Assembly (NCBI RefSeq): GCF_049723235.1 | Contig: NZ_JBNARB010000011.1 | Span: 1 to 64,000, forward strand | DNA from: Thermovenabulum sp049723235 | GTDB lineage: Bacteria; Bacillota; Thermosediminibacteria; Thermosediminibacterales; Thermosediminibacteraceae | DNA length: 64,000 nucleotides | Direction: 5' to 3' | Shown: in pieces, positions 17,993 through 27,284 of the stretch | Numbering within the stretch: the first letter of the stretch is position 1 | Layout: every line of letters starts with the position of its first letter | Notes under the pieces: generated by a model | The model's database searches: none | The model's input: only the letters and a program-made list of their open reading frames with translations | What the model was told of the DNA's origin: nothing | Program-made: the position numbers and the translations under genes

Positions 17993-17997
17993 ACACA

Positions 17998-19116
17998 ATG
18001 AGAAAAAAGGTTCTCTTTGCGGGAGGCGGAACGGGAGGACATATATATCCTTCAATAGCTATTGCAAAAGGGCTTATGAGCAAATTGGAAGATATCGAAG
18101 CGGTTTTTGTAGGTACCGAAAGAGGAATGGAAAAAGAACTCGTACCTATGGCTGGTTTTAGATTGGAAAAAATAAGGGTAAAAGGATTTAAAAGAAGGAT
18201 TTCTATAGATACTCTTGTTACATTAAAAGAAATGGTTTTAGGAGGTTTTGATGCCATAAGGATTTTGAGAAGGGAAAAGCCTGATCTGGTAATAGGTACG
18301 GGCGGTTATGTTGCCGGACCCGTTGTTTTTTTTGCTGCCCTTATGGGAATACCCACTTTGATTCATGAACAAAATGTAAAACCCGGTATAACTAATAGGA
18401 TACTCGGTAAGTTTGTGGACAAGATAGCTATCAGTTTTGCTGAGTCGGTAAAATACTTTCCATCGGGGAAATGCGTTTTAACAGGTAATCCCGTGAGACC
18501 GGAGATAATTTATGCGGATAAGAGAACTGCTTCGGAAATTTTGAATATAAACAGCAATATTCCGTTAGTACTCTCTTTTGGTGGAAGTCAGGGTGCAAAA
18601 AAAATAAATGAAGCAATAATGGACCTGATAGTAAAAATAAAGGATAAAATAGAGTTTCAATTACTTCACATTACGGGGAAAAATAATTACGATGTATTTC
18701 TAAAAGAGTTGGAAATAAGAGGAATAAATTGGGATAGGTTTGGACACATTAAAATAAAACCCTATCTTTATAATATGCAAGATGCTTTGGCCTGCGCAGA
18801 TTTGGTGGTTTCCAGAGCGGGAGCTATAACAATTTCGGAAATAACGGTGTGTGGAAAGCCCTCAATCCTTATACCCTTACCTTCTGCTGCGGATAACCAC
18901 CAGGATTTCAATGCAAGGTATTTAGAAAAAAACAATGCTGCATTGGTAATTGAAGAAAGGTTTTTGAATGGTGAAATTTTATACAGGTATATAAAGGAAA
19001 TTCTTGGCGATAAAAATAGATATAAAAAAATGGCACAGGCCAGTAAAGAACTGGGAAAGCCGGATGCATTAAATAAAATTGTGGAGATTGCGATAGGACT
19101 TCTCTACAAAAAATAA
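17998..19116 (+). CDS. murG: UDP-GlcNAc:lipid I GlcNAc transferase MurG
   Basis: This 372-aa GT-B-fold glycosyltransferase makes lipid II from lipid I on the inner face of the membrane. Signatures are GGGTGGHIYPSIAIAKGL (glycine-rich loop 1), IGTGGYVAGPV, HEQNVKPGITNR, FGGSQGAKKINEAI and SRAGAITISEI. The start ATG is preceded by CGGAGG within the end of the upstream gene. After it comes a 126-bp gap, so murC may have its own promoter. Confidence 0.96.
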   Translation: MRKKVLFAGGGTGGHIYPSIAIAKGLMSKLEDIEAVFVGTERGMEKELVPMAGFRLEKIRVKGFKRRISIDTLVTLKEMVLGGFDAIRILRREKPDLVIGTGGYVAGPVVFFAALMGIPTLIHEQNVKPGITNRILGKFVDKIAISFAESVKYFPSGKCVLTGNPVRPEIIYADKRTASEILNINSNIPLVLSFGGSQGAKKINEAIMDLIVKIKDKIEFQLLHITGKNNYDVFLKELEIRGINWDRFGHIKIKPYLYNMQDALACADLVVSRAGAITISEITVCGKPSILIPLPSAADNHQDFNARYLEKNNAALVIEERFLNGEILYRYIKEILGDKNRYKKMAQASKELGKPDALNKIVEIAIGLLYKK

Positions 19117-19242
19117 GTAAATTTTCCCATACAGAGTTATGGCATTTTGTGTTAGTATATGTAACATGGAGCAATTTGAAGGCATATTATAATAAATATA
19201 GAATTTTTAATGCTTTACATTGAGTTTCGGAAGGAGAGAAGG

Positions 19243-20631
19243 GTGTTGATCGGCAATTTTAGACATATTCATTTCATAGGAATCGGTGGTTCCGGTATGA
19301 GCGCAATAGCTAAAATTCTTTTGGAGATGGGTTACGAGGTCTCGGGTTCGGATATTAAATATTCGGAAATACTGAATAAACTTCAAAATCAGGGGGCAAA
19401 GGTGTTTATAGGGCATGACTCACAAAATGTAAAAGGGGCAGATCTCGTAGTAGTGTCATCTGCAATCCCCCAAAGCAATCCTGAATACATGGAAGCACAA
19501 AAGCAAAATATAACAATACTTCACAGAGCAGACATTTTAAGCTTATTAATGAAACAAAAAAAAGGAATAGCTATCTCTGGAGCTCATGGAAAAACAACTA
19601 CTACTTCCATGATTTCTTTAATTTTAGAAAAAAATGGGTATCAACCCACCGTGCTCATTGGGGGAGAATTAAATGACATAGGTGGGAATGCAATCTTAGG
19701 AAAAGGGGAATTTCTGGTGGCTGAAGCAGACGAGAGCGATGGTTCATTTTTAAAATTAAGGCCTTATGTGGCAGTTGTTACAAATATCGAAAATGACCAT
19801 TTAGATTATTACAAAAATATGGAAAATATGAAGAAGGCATTTATAAATTTTATTGAGAACGTCAAAGAAGATGGTTTTGCTTTTTTATGCGTGGATAATG
19901 ACAACGTAAGGGATATATTACCCGGCATAAAAAAGAAAATATTCACATATGGAATGAAGTACAATGCCGATTATATGCCCAAGGACATTGTATTAAAGGG
20001 GATTTCTTCAATTTTTGGTGTATATTATAAGGGAAAATATTTAGGAGATATTGAACTTAATGTTCCGGGAATTCATAATGTATATAATGCCACAGCAGCT
20101 GTGGGGGTAGGGCACCAGCTGGGAATAAATATTAAAGATATAGCTTCAGCTCTAAAAACTTTTAAAGGAGCTCAAAGAAGATTTCAAAGCATCGGTGAAG
20201 TTAACGGTATAAAAATTTTTGATGATTATGCTCATCATCCCACTGAAATTAAGGTGGTATTAAAAACGGCGAGACTTTTAAATCCAAGAAGGATATATGC
20301 TGTTTTTCAACCTCACAGGTATACGAGAACCAAATTATTGGCAGATGAATTTGGAACCGCTTTTTTTGATGCTGATGAGGTGATTGTCACCAAACTTTAC
20401 AGTGCGGGAGAAGAACCAATTCCTATGGTGTCATCACACCTAATTGTGGATGCCTTAAAAAAGAATAATGTAAATGTAAAGTATATTGAAGAAAAAGAAG
20501 ATGTGATTGATTTTCTTATAAACAAATTGGTTCCCGGTGATTTAGTAATTACAATTGGTGCAGGAGATATAAACAAAGTTTCCTATGAACTATTAAAATC
20601 CCTTGAACTAGCTATGCGTGATGTGGGATAA
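19243..20631 (+). CDS. murC: UDP-MurNAc:L-Ala ligase MurC
   Basis: This 462-aa ligase adds the first amino acid to UDP-MurNAc. It has the N-terminal HFIGIGGSGMSAIAKIL nucleotide fold, the P-loop ISGAHGKTTTTSMISLIL (note AHGKT, typical of MurC), EADESDGSF, and DDYAHHPTEI. The GTG at 19243 lies 6 bases after AAGGAG and gives the family's usual short N-terminus; an extension back to 19210 starts before the ribosome site. In many related Clostridia murB follows murC; here murA follows. Confidence 0.95.
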   Translation: MLIGNFRHIHFIGIGGSGMSAIAKILLEMGYEVSGSDIKYSEILNKLQNQGAKVFIGHDSQNVKGADLVVVSSAIPQSNPEYMEAQKQNITILHRADILSLLMKQKKGIAISGAHGKTTTTSMISLILEKNGYQPTVLIGGELNDIGGNAILGKGEFLVAEADESDGSFLKLRPYVAVVTNIENDHLDYYKNMENMKKAFINFIENVKEDGFAFLCVDNDNVRDILPGIKKKIFTYGMKYNADYMPKDIVLKGISSIFGVYYKGKYLGDIELNVPGIHNVYNATAAVGVGHQLGINIKDIASALKTFKGAQRRFQSIGEVNGIKIFDDYAHHPTEIKVVLKTARLLNPRRIYAVFQPHRYTRTKLLADEFGTAFFDADEVIVTKLYSAGEEPIPMVSSHLIVDALKKNNVNVKYIEEKEDVIDFLINKLVPGDLVITIGAGDINKVSYELLKSLELAMRDVG

Positions 20632-20665
20632 AATTTAATTCCGCTAAAATGCGGAGGTGAAAATA

Positions 20666-21928
20666 GTGGGGGCATTTCTTATAAACGGGGGCAATAGATT
20701 GGAGGGCAAATTAAAAGTTCAGGGTTCAAAGAATGCCAGCTTACCAATACTTGCCGCTACAATATTGAACTCCAATAAAAATGTAATAAAAAATATGCCG
20801 GATATCATAGATATTTCGGTAATGATGAGTATTTTAAGAATACTTGGTGCAAAAGTTTTAAGAATAGATGATGGAGTTATGGTGGACACTTCAAATGTAG
20901 ACAAATGGGAAGTTCCGGAAATTCTTATGAGGAAAATGCGTTCTTCCATAATATTGATGGGTCCCTTACTTGCTAAATTTGGGAGGGTGAGAGTGTCATA
21001 CCCGGGAGGATGTGAAATAGGGCCAAGGCCTATAGATCTTCATCTTAAAGGCCTTGCTGCCCTGGGGGTAGAAATTAAAGAAGGTTACGGTTTTATTACT
21101 GCTGAAGCAGGAAAATTAAAAGGAAACGATATTCACCTTGATTTTCCAAGCGTTGGAGCAACGGAAAATTTAATGATAGCAGCGGCCCTGGCCGAGGGTA
21201 GGACGATAATAAGGAATGCTGCAAAAGAACCGGAAATAATTGATTTACAGAATTTTCTGAATAGAATGGGTTGCCAGATAAGAGGAGCAGGAACGGATAC
21301 CATAAAGATTACAGGCTGCAAAATAGAAGATTTAAAGCCTGTTGATGAATATAGTGTTATACCGGACAGGATTGCGGCGGGTACTTATCTTATAGCCTGT
21401 GCAGCGACCAAGGGGCACGTAATATTAGAAAATGTAATTAGTGAACATATAGAACCCCTTCTGGCAAAAATGAGAGAGATGGGATGCAATATAAATTCTT
21501 ATAATGATAGAATTGAATTGTCGGCAGAAAGACCTCTGAAGGCTTTGGAGAATTTAAGGACACTTCCTTATCCTGGATTTCCCACTGATTTACAGGCTCC
21601 AATGATGTCTCTTTTATCAATTGCAGAAGGTACCTCAGTGATTATTGAAACGATATTTGAAAATAGATTTAAACATGCAGAAGAACTCAGGAGAATGGGT
21701 GCCAATATAAAAATAAACGGGAATACGGCAATAATTACAGGTGTAAAAAAACTTACGGGAGCCGTGGTGGAAGCAAAAGATTTAAGGGCAGGGGCAGCTT
21801 TAGTGATTGCAGGATTGTGTGCCGAAGGTACTACGGTGGTAGAAGGGGTTAGTCATATTGAAAGGGGTTACGAAAACTTTGATAGAAACCTGCAAAACCT
21901 GGGAGCAAGGATTACCAGAATAGATTAA
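20666..21928 (+). CDS. murA: UDP-GlcNAc 1-carboxyvinyltransferase MurA
   Basis: This 420-aa enzyme transfers enolpyruvate from PEP to UDP-GlcNAc, the first committed step of wall synthesis. Visible motifs are LKVQGSKNASLPILAATIL at the N-terminus and YPGGCEIGPRPIDLH, whose cysteine is the active-site residue that fosfomycin alkylates. FPTDLQAPMMSL and FENRFKHAEELRRMGA are also family blocks. GTG 20666 fits GGAGGTG with 7-base spacing; GTG 20657 overlaps that site. Confidence 0.95.
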   Translation: MGAFLINGGNRLEGKLKVQGSKNASLPILAATILNSNKNVIKNMPDIIDISVMMSILRILGAKVLRIDDGVMVDTSNVDKWEVPEILMRKMRSSIILMGPLLAKFGRVRVSYPGGCEIGPRPIDLHLKGLAALGVEIKEGYGFITAEAGKLKGNDIHLDFPSVGATENLMIAAALAEGRTIIRNAAKEPEIIDLQNFLNRMGCQIRGAGTDTIKITGCKIEDLKPVDEYSVIPDRIAAGTYLIACAATKGHVILENVISEHIEPLLAKMREMGCNINSYNDRIELSAERPLKALENLRTLPYPGFPTDLQAPMMSLLSIAEGTSVIIETIFENRFKHAEELRRMGANIKINGNTAIITGVKKLTGAVVEAKDLRAGAALVIAGLCAEGTTVVEGVSHIERGYENFDRNLQNLGARITRID

Positions 21929-21969
21929 ATTGCCCCTTTTTTGTAAAAGGAGGAAGGACAAGTTATTTT

Positions 21970-22728
21970 ATGGGGTACAATGATTTTAACAAAGGTAAAA
22001 AAAAGAAGGGTAACCTGAAAAATCTATTGAGAATAATAGCCTTTTTTTGTATAATTACATTAATTTACTGGGTTTCGAATTTGTATTTAAAAATAGAAAG
22101 TATTGAAATTACAGGAAATCAAAATATTAAAACCGAAATTATTGAAGAAAAATTATCCTACCTGAAAGAGAAAAACCTTTTAACTATTAGACCAAGAATT
22201 ATCGAAAAAAGTTTATTAGATTCCCTTCCCTTAGAAGAGGCAAAGATATCAGTTAAATTTCCAAATACTGTTTTGGTAAAAATCAAAGAAAGAAATATTA
22301 CAGCGGCGTTACCTTTCAATTCTGATTTTCTTCTTTTAGATGTTATGGGAAATGTTATTAAGATCGATTCGGATATAAAAAACTATTCGGTGCCTATCAT
22401 AACAGGAATTACGGTAAAACAGGCTGAAATAGGAAGAATACCGATATTCCAGGAGGAAGAGGGAGTATTTTCAAGTACTTTTGAAGTTTTAAAAGGAATT
22501 TTACCAATCCTGAATCAAATTGTAGAAATTCATGCCGAAAAAGCCGATGAAGGCACGAATTTTTTTATTTATACTGTAGATGGAATAAGAATTTGTTTTA
22601 ATCAAAACAGGTTAAAGCAAAATAATTTAAGAAACTTGCCGAATATTTTAGAGGATATAAGAAAAAACAGCAGGGGTAGGGGAGAAATAGACCTGAATCA
22701 AGATATTCCCGTTTTTAGACCCTATTAA
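21970..22728 (+). CDS. divIB: Cell division protein DivIB/FtsQ
   Basis: This 252-aa bitopic protein has a very basic N-terminus, one membrane segment at about residues 20-40, and then a POTRA-type domain starting IESIEITGNQNIKTEIIEEKL, followed by an FtsQ/DivIB beta domain. It joins FtsL and DivIC in the divisome core. The conserved start of the POTRA domain and the location between murA and ftsA support the call, though FtsQ family sequences diverge strongly. GGAGGAAGGA lies about 11 bases upstream of ATG, slightly long. Confidence 0.85.
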   Translation: MGYNDFNKGKKKKGNLKNLLRIIAFFCIITLIYWVSNLYLKIESIEITGNQNIKTEIIEEKLSYLKEKNLLTIRPRIIEKSLLDSLPLEEAKISVKFPNTVLVKIKERNITAALPFNSDFLLLDVMGNVIKIDSDIKNYSVPIITGITVKQAEIGRIPIFQEEEGVFSSTFEVLKGILPILNQIVEIHAEKADEGTNFFIYTVDGIRICFNQNRLKQNNLRNLPNILEDIRKNSRGRGEIDLNQDIPVFRPY

Positions 22729-22771
22729 TTTCTATTAATTTCTTTTTTAGAACTAAGGAGGAAAAGTTTAA

Positions 22772-23500
22772 ATGCGAGAAAAGTTAAGAGCAAATATTAT
22801 GATTGCAATTATATGTTTTATATTGGGTTTTATGCTCGTTACACAATTTAGAAGCACTGAAAAAAGCGGTAGCGCCATTACCTCGCTACAAAGGGTTCAG
22901 GAACTTACGGCACAACTGAAGAGTTTAATGGATGAGAAAGAAAAACTTCAGGGAGAAGTGAAGGAGCTTAGAAATAGACTCACCGAATATGAAAATTCAG
23001 CATCAAAGATCAGCGGTGTTACGGAAGCAATGAAAAAAGAACTTTTAAGGGCGAGGATGGTGGCGGGTCTGGTAGAGGGCTATGGACCGGGTATTACGAT
23101 CACCTTAGATGATAGTAATGTTCCCAGACAACCCGGAGAAGACCCCAATTTATTCTTAATCCACGATGAAGATATATTAAAGGTTGTAAATGAGTTGTTC
23201 GCTGCAGGGGCAGAAGCGGTATCGGTTAATGGGCAGAGGATAATTGCCACTACTGAAATAAGGTGTGTTGGGCCAACAATTATTATTAATTCCATCAGGA
23301 TGGCTCCGCCTTTCACTATTGATGCGATTGGGGATCCTGAATATCTCGAGAGTTCGATGAAAATGAGAGGTGGTATTATAGAATCCCTCCAGGTTTTTGG
23401 AATACAGGTCAGCATCAAGAAACAGGAAAAAATTTACATGCCTGCATATACAGGGCCAATCCAATTTAAATATTTTGTTCCGGAGAAAGCGGGTGAATAA
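22772..23500 (+). CDS. DUF881 (YlxW/YlxX-like) membrane-anchored protein
   Basis: This 242-aa protein has one N-terminal membrane segment (about residues 9-25), a coiled coil at about residues 37-75 and a C-terminal DUF881 domain with VEGYGPGITITLDDS, LFLIHDEDILKVVNELFAAGAEAVSVNGQRI and IGDPEYLESS. These match the YlxW/YlxX proteins found beside sbp and ftsA in Firmicutes dcw clusters; their role is unknown but a division function is suspected. Bacilli often carry two copies flanking sbp; here there is one. AAGGAGG precedes the start. Confidence 0.9.
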   Translation: MREKLRANIMIAIICFILGFMLVTQFRSTEKSGSAITSLQRVQELTAQLKSLMDEKEKLQGEVKELRNRLTEYENSASKISGVTEAMKKELLRARMVAGLVEGYGPGITITLDDSNVPRQPGEDPNLFLIHDEDILKVVNELFAAGAEAVSVNGQRIIATTEIRCVGPTIIINSIRMAPPFTIDAIGDPEYLESSMKMRGGIIESLQVFGIQVSIKKQEKIYMPAYTGPIQFKYFVPEKAGE

Positions 23501-23849
23501 TGTGCTTCTACCTCTAATTGGATTATTACTGGGTATTATAATAGGACTTGTTTATCCCATATATATTCCCGTTAATTATGCACCGTATGTTTCTATCGCC
23601 GTACTTGCCGCATTGGATTCGGTTTTTGGGGGATTAAAGGCTGTAGGTGAAAATAATTTTGATGTATACGTATTTATAACTGGTTTCTTTACAAATGCTT
23701 TACTTGCCGGGTTCCTGGCTTATATAGGAGATAGGCTTGGAATTCCAATATATTTGGCTGCTATTTTTGTATTTGGTGTACGTATATTCCAGAATTTAGC
23801 TATTATTCGTCGGGATTTTTTGAACAAATTTTTAAAAAATCAAAAATAA
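23493..23849 (+). CDS. sbp: Small basic protein Sbp (DUF1290)
   Basis: This 118-aa protein has three hydrophobic segments: LPLIGLLLGIIIGLVYP, YVSIAVLAALDSVFGGLKA and FITGFFTNALLAGFLAYIGD, then IYLAAIFVFGVRIFQNLAIIRRD. The last block is the hallmark of the Sbp family encoded beside ftsA in Firmicutes, a membrane protein of unknown role. GTG 23493 (behind GGAGA) overlaps the end of the DUF881 gene by 8 bases, indicating coupled translation; GTG 23502 is an alternative start. A longer in-frame reading back to 23397 has no ribosome site and merely shadows the DUF881 gene. Confidence 0.88.
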   Translation: MNNVLLPLIGLLLGIIIGLVYPIYIPVNYAPYVSIAVLAALDSVFGGLKAVGENNFDVYVFITGFFTNALLAGFLAYIGDRLGIPIYLAAIFVFGVRIFQNLAIIRRDFLNKFLKNQK

Positions 23850-23927
23850 TTTTTTATAAAAAAGGAAATTACGCATAAATGTGGAATAATTTTAATATGC
23901 CTTACCCAAAAAAGGGGAGGTGAAGGC

Positions 23928-25145
23928 TTGGCAAGAAATGAAATAATAACTGGAATTGATCTGGGAAGCTCCAAGGTGTGCTGTTTAGTTGCAGAAATAA
24001 ATGAATCCGGGAATATTGATATTCTTGGATATGGTATTTCTCCATCCTCCTATTTGAAAAAAGGCAATGTGGTTAACATAGAAGGTTTGACCAGGTCGAT
24101 TAACGATGCGGTTAATCAAGCTGAAACAATGGCCAACCTTAAAATTGAAGAAGCTGTGGTAGGGCTCTCTTTGATGAACGTAGATATTTTAAGAAATAAA
24201 GGGGTAGTAGCAATACCCAAAAGTACCAGTGAAATTACCGGTCAGGATGTAGAAAGGGTTATACAGGCTGCAAAAATTCTTGCAATTTCTCCCGACAGGG
24301 ATGTGGTTCAGGTAATTCCGAGAGAATTTATAGTTGATGGTTGTGAGGGTATTAATGACCCTGTAGGGATGGTTGGGACAAGGCTTGAGGTTGATTCTTA
24401 TATTATAACGGCTCCGATAACCGTTATGCAAAATATTCAGAAATGCTTTCAAAGAGCAGGTATTTTAATCCATAATATTTATTTAAAACCCTTTGCAGTA
24501 AAAAAAATATTATTATCCTGGGATGAAATTGAAATGGGAGTAGCTCTGATAGATGTAGGAGCTACAATTACCGAAATAGCAGTTTTTAAAGGAAACGATA
24601 TTGTAAAGTACGCTACATTGCCTGTAGGAGGAGATTATATTACAAACGATATTGCTGTTGGATTGAGGCTACCTTTTAATTATGCCGAAATCATTAAAAG
24701 ACGATATGCCTGCGCCCAGGAAAGCTTGGCTTCTGAAAAGCAGGAAATTGAAATTCAAAGCATAGGAGAAGTTTCTACAAGAAGGATTAACCAAAAAGAA
24801 TTGGCTTCGATTATTGAACCCAGGGTTCATGAAATAATAAGCCTGATAAAAAGAGAACTGGAATTTGATAATCAAAAGATTAATTTAGCTGCAGGTGGAG
24901 TAATAACGGGTAGCGGTTTGCTTCCCATAAGAGGTGCGATCGACCTGGCACAAAAAATATTAGGTATGCCTCTAAGAGGCGGCAAAACTGAAATGTACGG
25001 CTATGATCAAACATTTACCGTTTGTTTGGGGCTTTTGAGCAGTGTTATTTCTTCTATTAATTTTAACAGGAAAATTATAGAAAAACAAAAGCAAAGAGTT
25101 TCTTTTTTAGAAAGGGCAAAAAGGTTTTTAAGAGAATATTTTTAG
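23928..25145 (+). CDS. ftsA: Cell division protein FtsA
   Basis: This 405-aa actin-fold ATPase anchors FtsZ to the membrane. It starts EIITGIDLGSSKVCCLVAEI (phosphate-1 motif) and contains ALIDVGATITEIAVF (phosphate-2), LAAGGVITGSGLLPIRGA and a C-terminal amphipathic stretch FLERAKRFLREYF that would serve as the membrane-targeting helix. The TTG start is preceded by GGGGAGGTGAAGGC. ftsZ follows after 20 bases. A 78-bp gap upstream may hold a promoter, but none stands out. Confidence 0.95.
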   Translation: MARNEIITGIDLGSSKVCCLVAEINESGNIDILGYGISPSSYLKKGNVVNIEGLTRSINDAVNQAETMANLKIEEAVVGLSLMNVDILRNKGVVAIPKSTSEITGQDVERVIQAAKILAISPDRDVVQVIPREFIVDGCEGINDPVGMVGTRLEVDSYIITAPITVMQNIQKCFQRAGILIHNIYLKPFAVKKILLSWDEIEMGVALIDVGATITEIAVFKGNDIVKYATLPVGGDYITNDIAVGLRLPFNYAEIIKRRYACAQESLASEKQEIEIQSIGEVSTRRINQKELASIIEPRVHEIISLIKRELEFDNQKINLAAGGVITGSGLLPIRGAIDLAQKILGMPLRGGKTEMYGYDQTFTVCLGLLSSVISSINFNRKIIEKQKQRVSFLERAKRFLREYF

Positions 25146-25165
25146 CAGCTCAAGGGGGTAATAAA

Positions 25166-26215
25166 GTGCTAGAATTTGATGTACCTTTACAGCAGTTTGC
25201 AAATATAAAGGTTATTGGGATTGGTGGTGGCGGTAATAATGCCGTAAACAGGATGATTGACGCCGGTTTAAAAGGAGTAGAATTTATAGCAATTAATACC
25301 GATGCTCAGGCACTTTATCTGTCAAAGGCTGACAAAAAAATACAAATAGGAGAAAAATTGACAAAAGGACTCGGTGCCGGCGCAAATCCCGATATCGGTA
25401 GAAAAGCTGCAGAAGAGAGTAAGGCAGAAATCGAAGAAGCAATTAAAGGAGCTGACATGATATTTATTACCGCAGGCATGGGGGGAGGAACGGGCACGGG
25501 AGCAGCACCAATTGTCGCTGAAATTTCCAAAAATATGGGAATTTTAACCGTAGGAGTTGTAACAAAGCCCTTTACTTTTGAAGGAAGGCGCAGAATGGCT
25601 CATGCTGAAATGGGAATAAACAATTTAAAGGCATGCGTTGATACGCTCATTACTATACCGAACGACCGACTGCTATCAATTGCAGAAAAAAAGACATCTA
25701 TACTGGAAGCCTTTAGAATAGCCGATGATATTTTAAGACAGGGTGTTCAGGGTATTTCGGACCTTATCGCTGTTCCGGGGTTGATAAATCTGGATTTTGC
25801 CGATGTCAGGACGATTATGATGGATACGGGTCTTGCCCATATGGGTATTGGCCGGGGAACCGGAGAGAACAGAGCCTTGGAGGCTGCAAAGCAGGCTGTA
25901 TCAAGTCCTTTACTTGAGACTTCAATTGAAGGTGCTAAAGGAGTACTGTTAAATATTACGGGAAGCAGTAATTTGGGCATTTTAGAAGTAAATGAAGCTG
26001 CTGAATTTATTTCCGCAGCCGCTGATCCCGATGCTAATATTATTTTTGGTGCGGTAATCGACGAAAAATTACAGGATGAGATTAGGATAACGGTTATTGC
26101 CACGGGATTTGAACAAAAAGAAAAACTTCCTAAGCAGGAGGAAATAATAAATATTAATTTTGACGAAAGTGATCTTGAAATTCCTGCCTTCTTAAGACGG
26201 GGAAGAAAAAGATAA
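25166..26215 (+). CDS. ftsZ: Cell division GTPase FtsZ
   Basis: This 349-aa tubulin homologue forms the cytokinetic ring. The N-terminal IGIGGGGNNAVNRMID, the tubulin signature GMGGGTGTGAAPIVAEI (about residues 105-121) and the T7-loop region are all intact. The C-terminus ends with the conserved peptide EIPAFLRRGRKR that binds FtsA and SepF; the linker before it is short (about 15 residues). The GTG start is preceded by AAGGGGG. A strong terminator directly after it closes the dcw cluster. Confidence 0.98.
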   Translation: MLEFDVPLQQFANIKVIGIGGGGNNAVNRMIDAGLKGVEFIAINTDAQALYLSKADKKIQIGEKLTKGLGAGANPDIGRKAAEESKAEIEEAIKGADMIFITAGMGGGTGTGAAPIVAEISKNMGILTVGVVTKPFTFEGRRRMAHAEMGINNLKACVDTLITIPNDRLLSIAEKKTSILEAFRIADDILRQGVQGISDLIAVPGLINLDFADVRTIMMDTGLAHMGIGRGTGENRALEAAKQAVSSPLLETSIEGAKGVLLNITGSSNLGILEVNEAAEFISAAADPDANIIFGAVIDEKLQDEIRITVIATGFEQKEKLPKQEEIININFDESDLEIPAFLRRGRKR

Positions 26216-26247
26216 AAAAAGAGCGCATTATGCGCTCTTTTTTATTT
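26214..26247 (+). terminator. Rho-independent terminator closing the dcw cluster
   Basis: AGAGCGCA / TGCGCTCT form an 8-bp stem with a TTA loop, flanked by A-run and T-run, immediately after the ftsZ stop. It separates the division operon from the spoIIG genes. Confidence 0.93.
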
Positions 26248-26286
26248 TTTATTAAATTTAAAACGACATTTTTCTTTAATGTTTGT

Positions 26287-26301
26287 TGATAAAATTTATC
26301 A
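26287..26301. promoter_or_regulatory. 15-bp palindrome in the spoIIGA upstream region
   Basis: TGATAAA-A-TTTATCA is a perfect inverted repeat 52 bases before the spoIIGA start. Overlapping its left edge, TTTGTTGAT is a weak (5 of 7) match to the Spo0A box core TGTCGAA. In bacilli the spoIIG promoter is Spo0A-activated; whether this palindrome is an operator is not known, and short palindromes occur by chance in AT-rich DNA. Confidence 0.3.
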
Positions 26302-26352
26302 TAAATACCTGAAAAAATGAATATATATTTTTTATAGCCGGGTAGTGAAAAA

Positions 26353-27243
26353 ATGGTTATCTATATTGATGTTGTTTTTTTAATAAATATGTTTATGAAT
26401 TTCATAATTTTGTGGGCTACTTCCTTTGTTCTTCAAAAAAAAATTAAGTTTTGGAAAATGCTTTTCGGGGCCTTCATTGGAAATTTAGCCTTAATAGAAA
26501 TGCTGTTACCGGAAAAAATGAATTATTTAGGGAAAATAATAAAATTCCTACTGCCTTTTGCCGTGGTGATGACAAGTTTTAACCCCCGGAGCAAATTGGA
26601 GTTTTTTAGATTATTAATTGTTTTTATTTTTATGTCCTTTTTAACCGGGGCAATTACCTTAGCTTTTTATTATCTTTTTAATTTGGACTATGTATTTAAC
26701 TATCCTATAATAAATAATATTTCGATAAAATGGTGGTTATTACTATTAACTACCATATTCATTGTCTTATTTTTAAAAGAAATATGGCCTAATTTTCTAA
26801 AAAAAGTGAATAAAGAAGATATGATCCTGGATATTCAATATACTTTGAATAACAGAAGTGGAAAGGCAAAAGCATTACTGGATACTGGACATGAATTAAA
26901 AGAACCGATAGATGGGCTTTTAGTAGTAATTATAGAATTAGAAAAAATTAGGGAGATTTTAGAACGTAAAGACTTTGATATAATAAAAAAATTTTATATA
27001 AATCCGGATTATAATAGTTTGGTAAATAATATCAGTGATGATATAAAAAAGAGATTGAGGATAATTCCCTATAAAACCATCGGTAATACGAACGGTATTC
27101 TACTTGGTATAAAGATAGATTTTTTAAAAATTTACTGGAAAGGAAAAACCTCAATTTTAGAAAATGTTATACTGGGATTATTTGAAGGAGCACTTTCCTC
27201 CGATGGTAGTTACAGAGCATTAATAAATTATGATTTTATATAA
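26353..27243 (+). CDS. spoIIGA: Sigma-E processing peptidase SpoIIGA
   Basis: This 296-aa membrane protease activates pro-sigma-E in the mother cell after a signal (SpoIIR) from the forespore. The first about 150 residues contain five hydrophobic segments, opening VIYIDVVFLINMFMNF; the cytoplasmic part has KALLDTGHELKEP (about residues 172-184), the DTG aspartic-protease motif on which the family depends. The gene is directly upstream of its substrate sigE. The ribosome site (GGTAGTG) is weak, and the start at ATG 26353 is chosen for the conserved N-terminus. Confidence 0.93.
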   Translation: MVIYIDVVFLINMFMNFIILWATSFVLQKKIKFWKMLFGAFIGNLALIEMLLPEKMNYLGKIIKFLLPFAVVMTSFNPRSKLEFFRLLIVFIFMSFLTGAITLAFYYLFNLDYVFNYPIINNISIKWWLLLLTTIFIVLFLKEIWPNFLKKVNKEDMILDIQYTLNNRSGKAKALLDTGHELKEPIDGLLVVIIELEKIREILERKDFDIIKKFYINPDYNSLVNNISDDIKKRLRIIPYKTIGNTNGILLGIKIDFLKIYWKGKTSILENVILGLFEGALSSDGSYRALINYDFI

Positions 27244-27284
27244 ATAAAAAAAATAAAAAATTTAATCGTTCAGGGGGGAGATTT

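Noticed and set aside
23397..23849. Longer 150-aa version of Sbp
   Set aside because: The first 32 codons overlap the DUF881 gene in another frame, have no ribosome site and do not resemble the family; GTG 23493 gives the conserved start.
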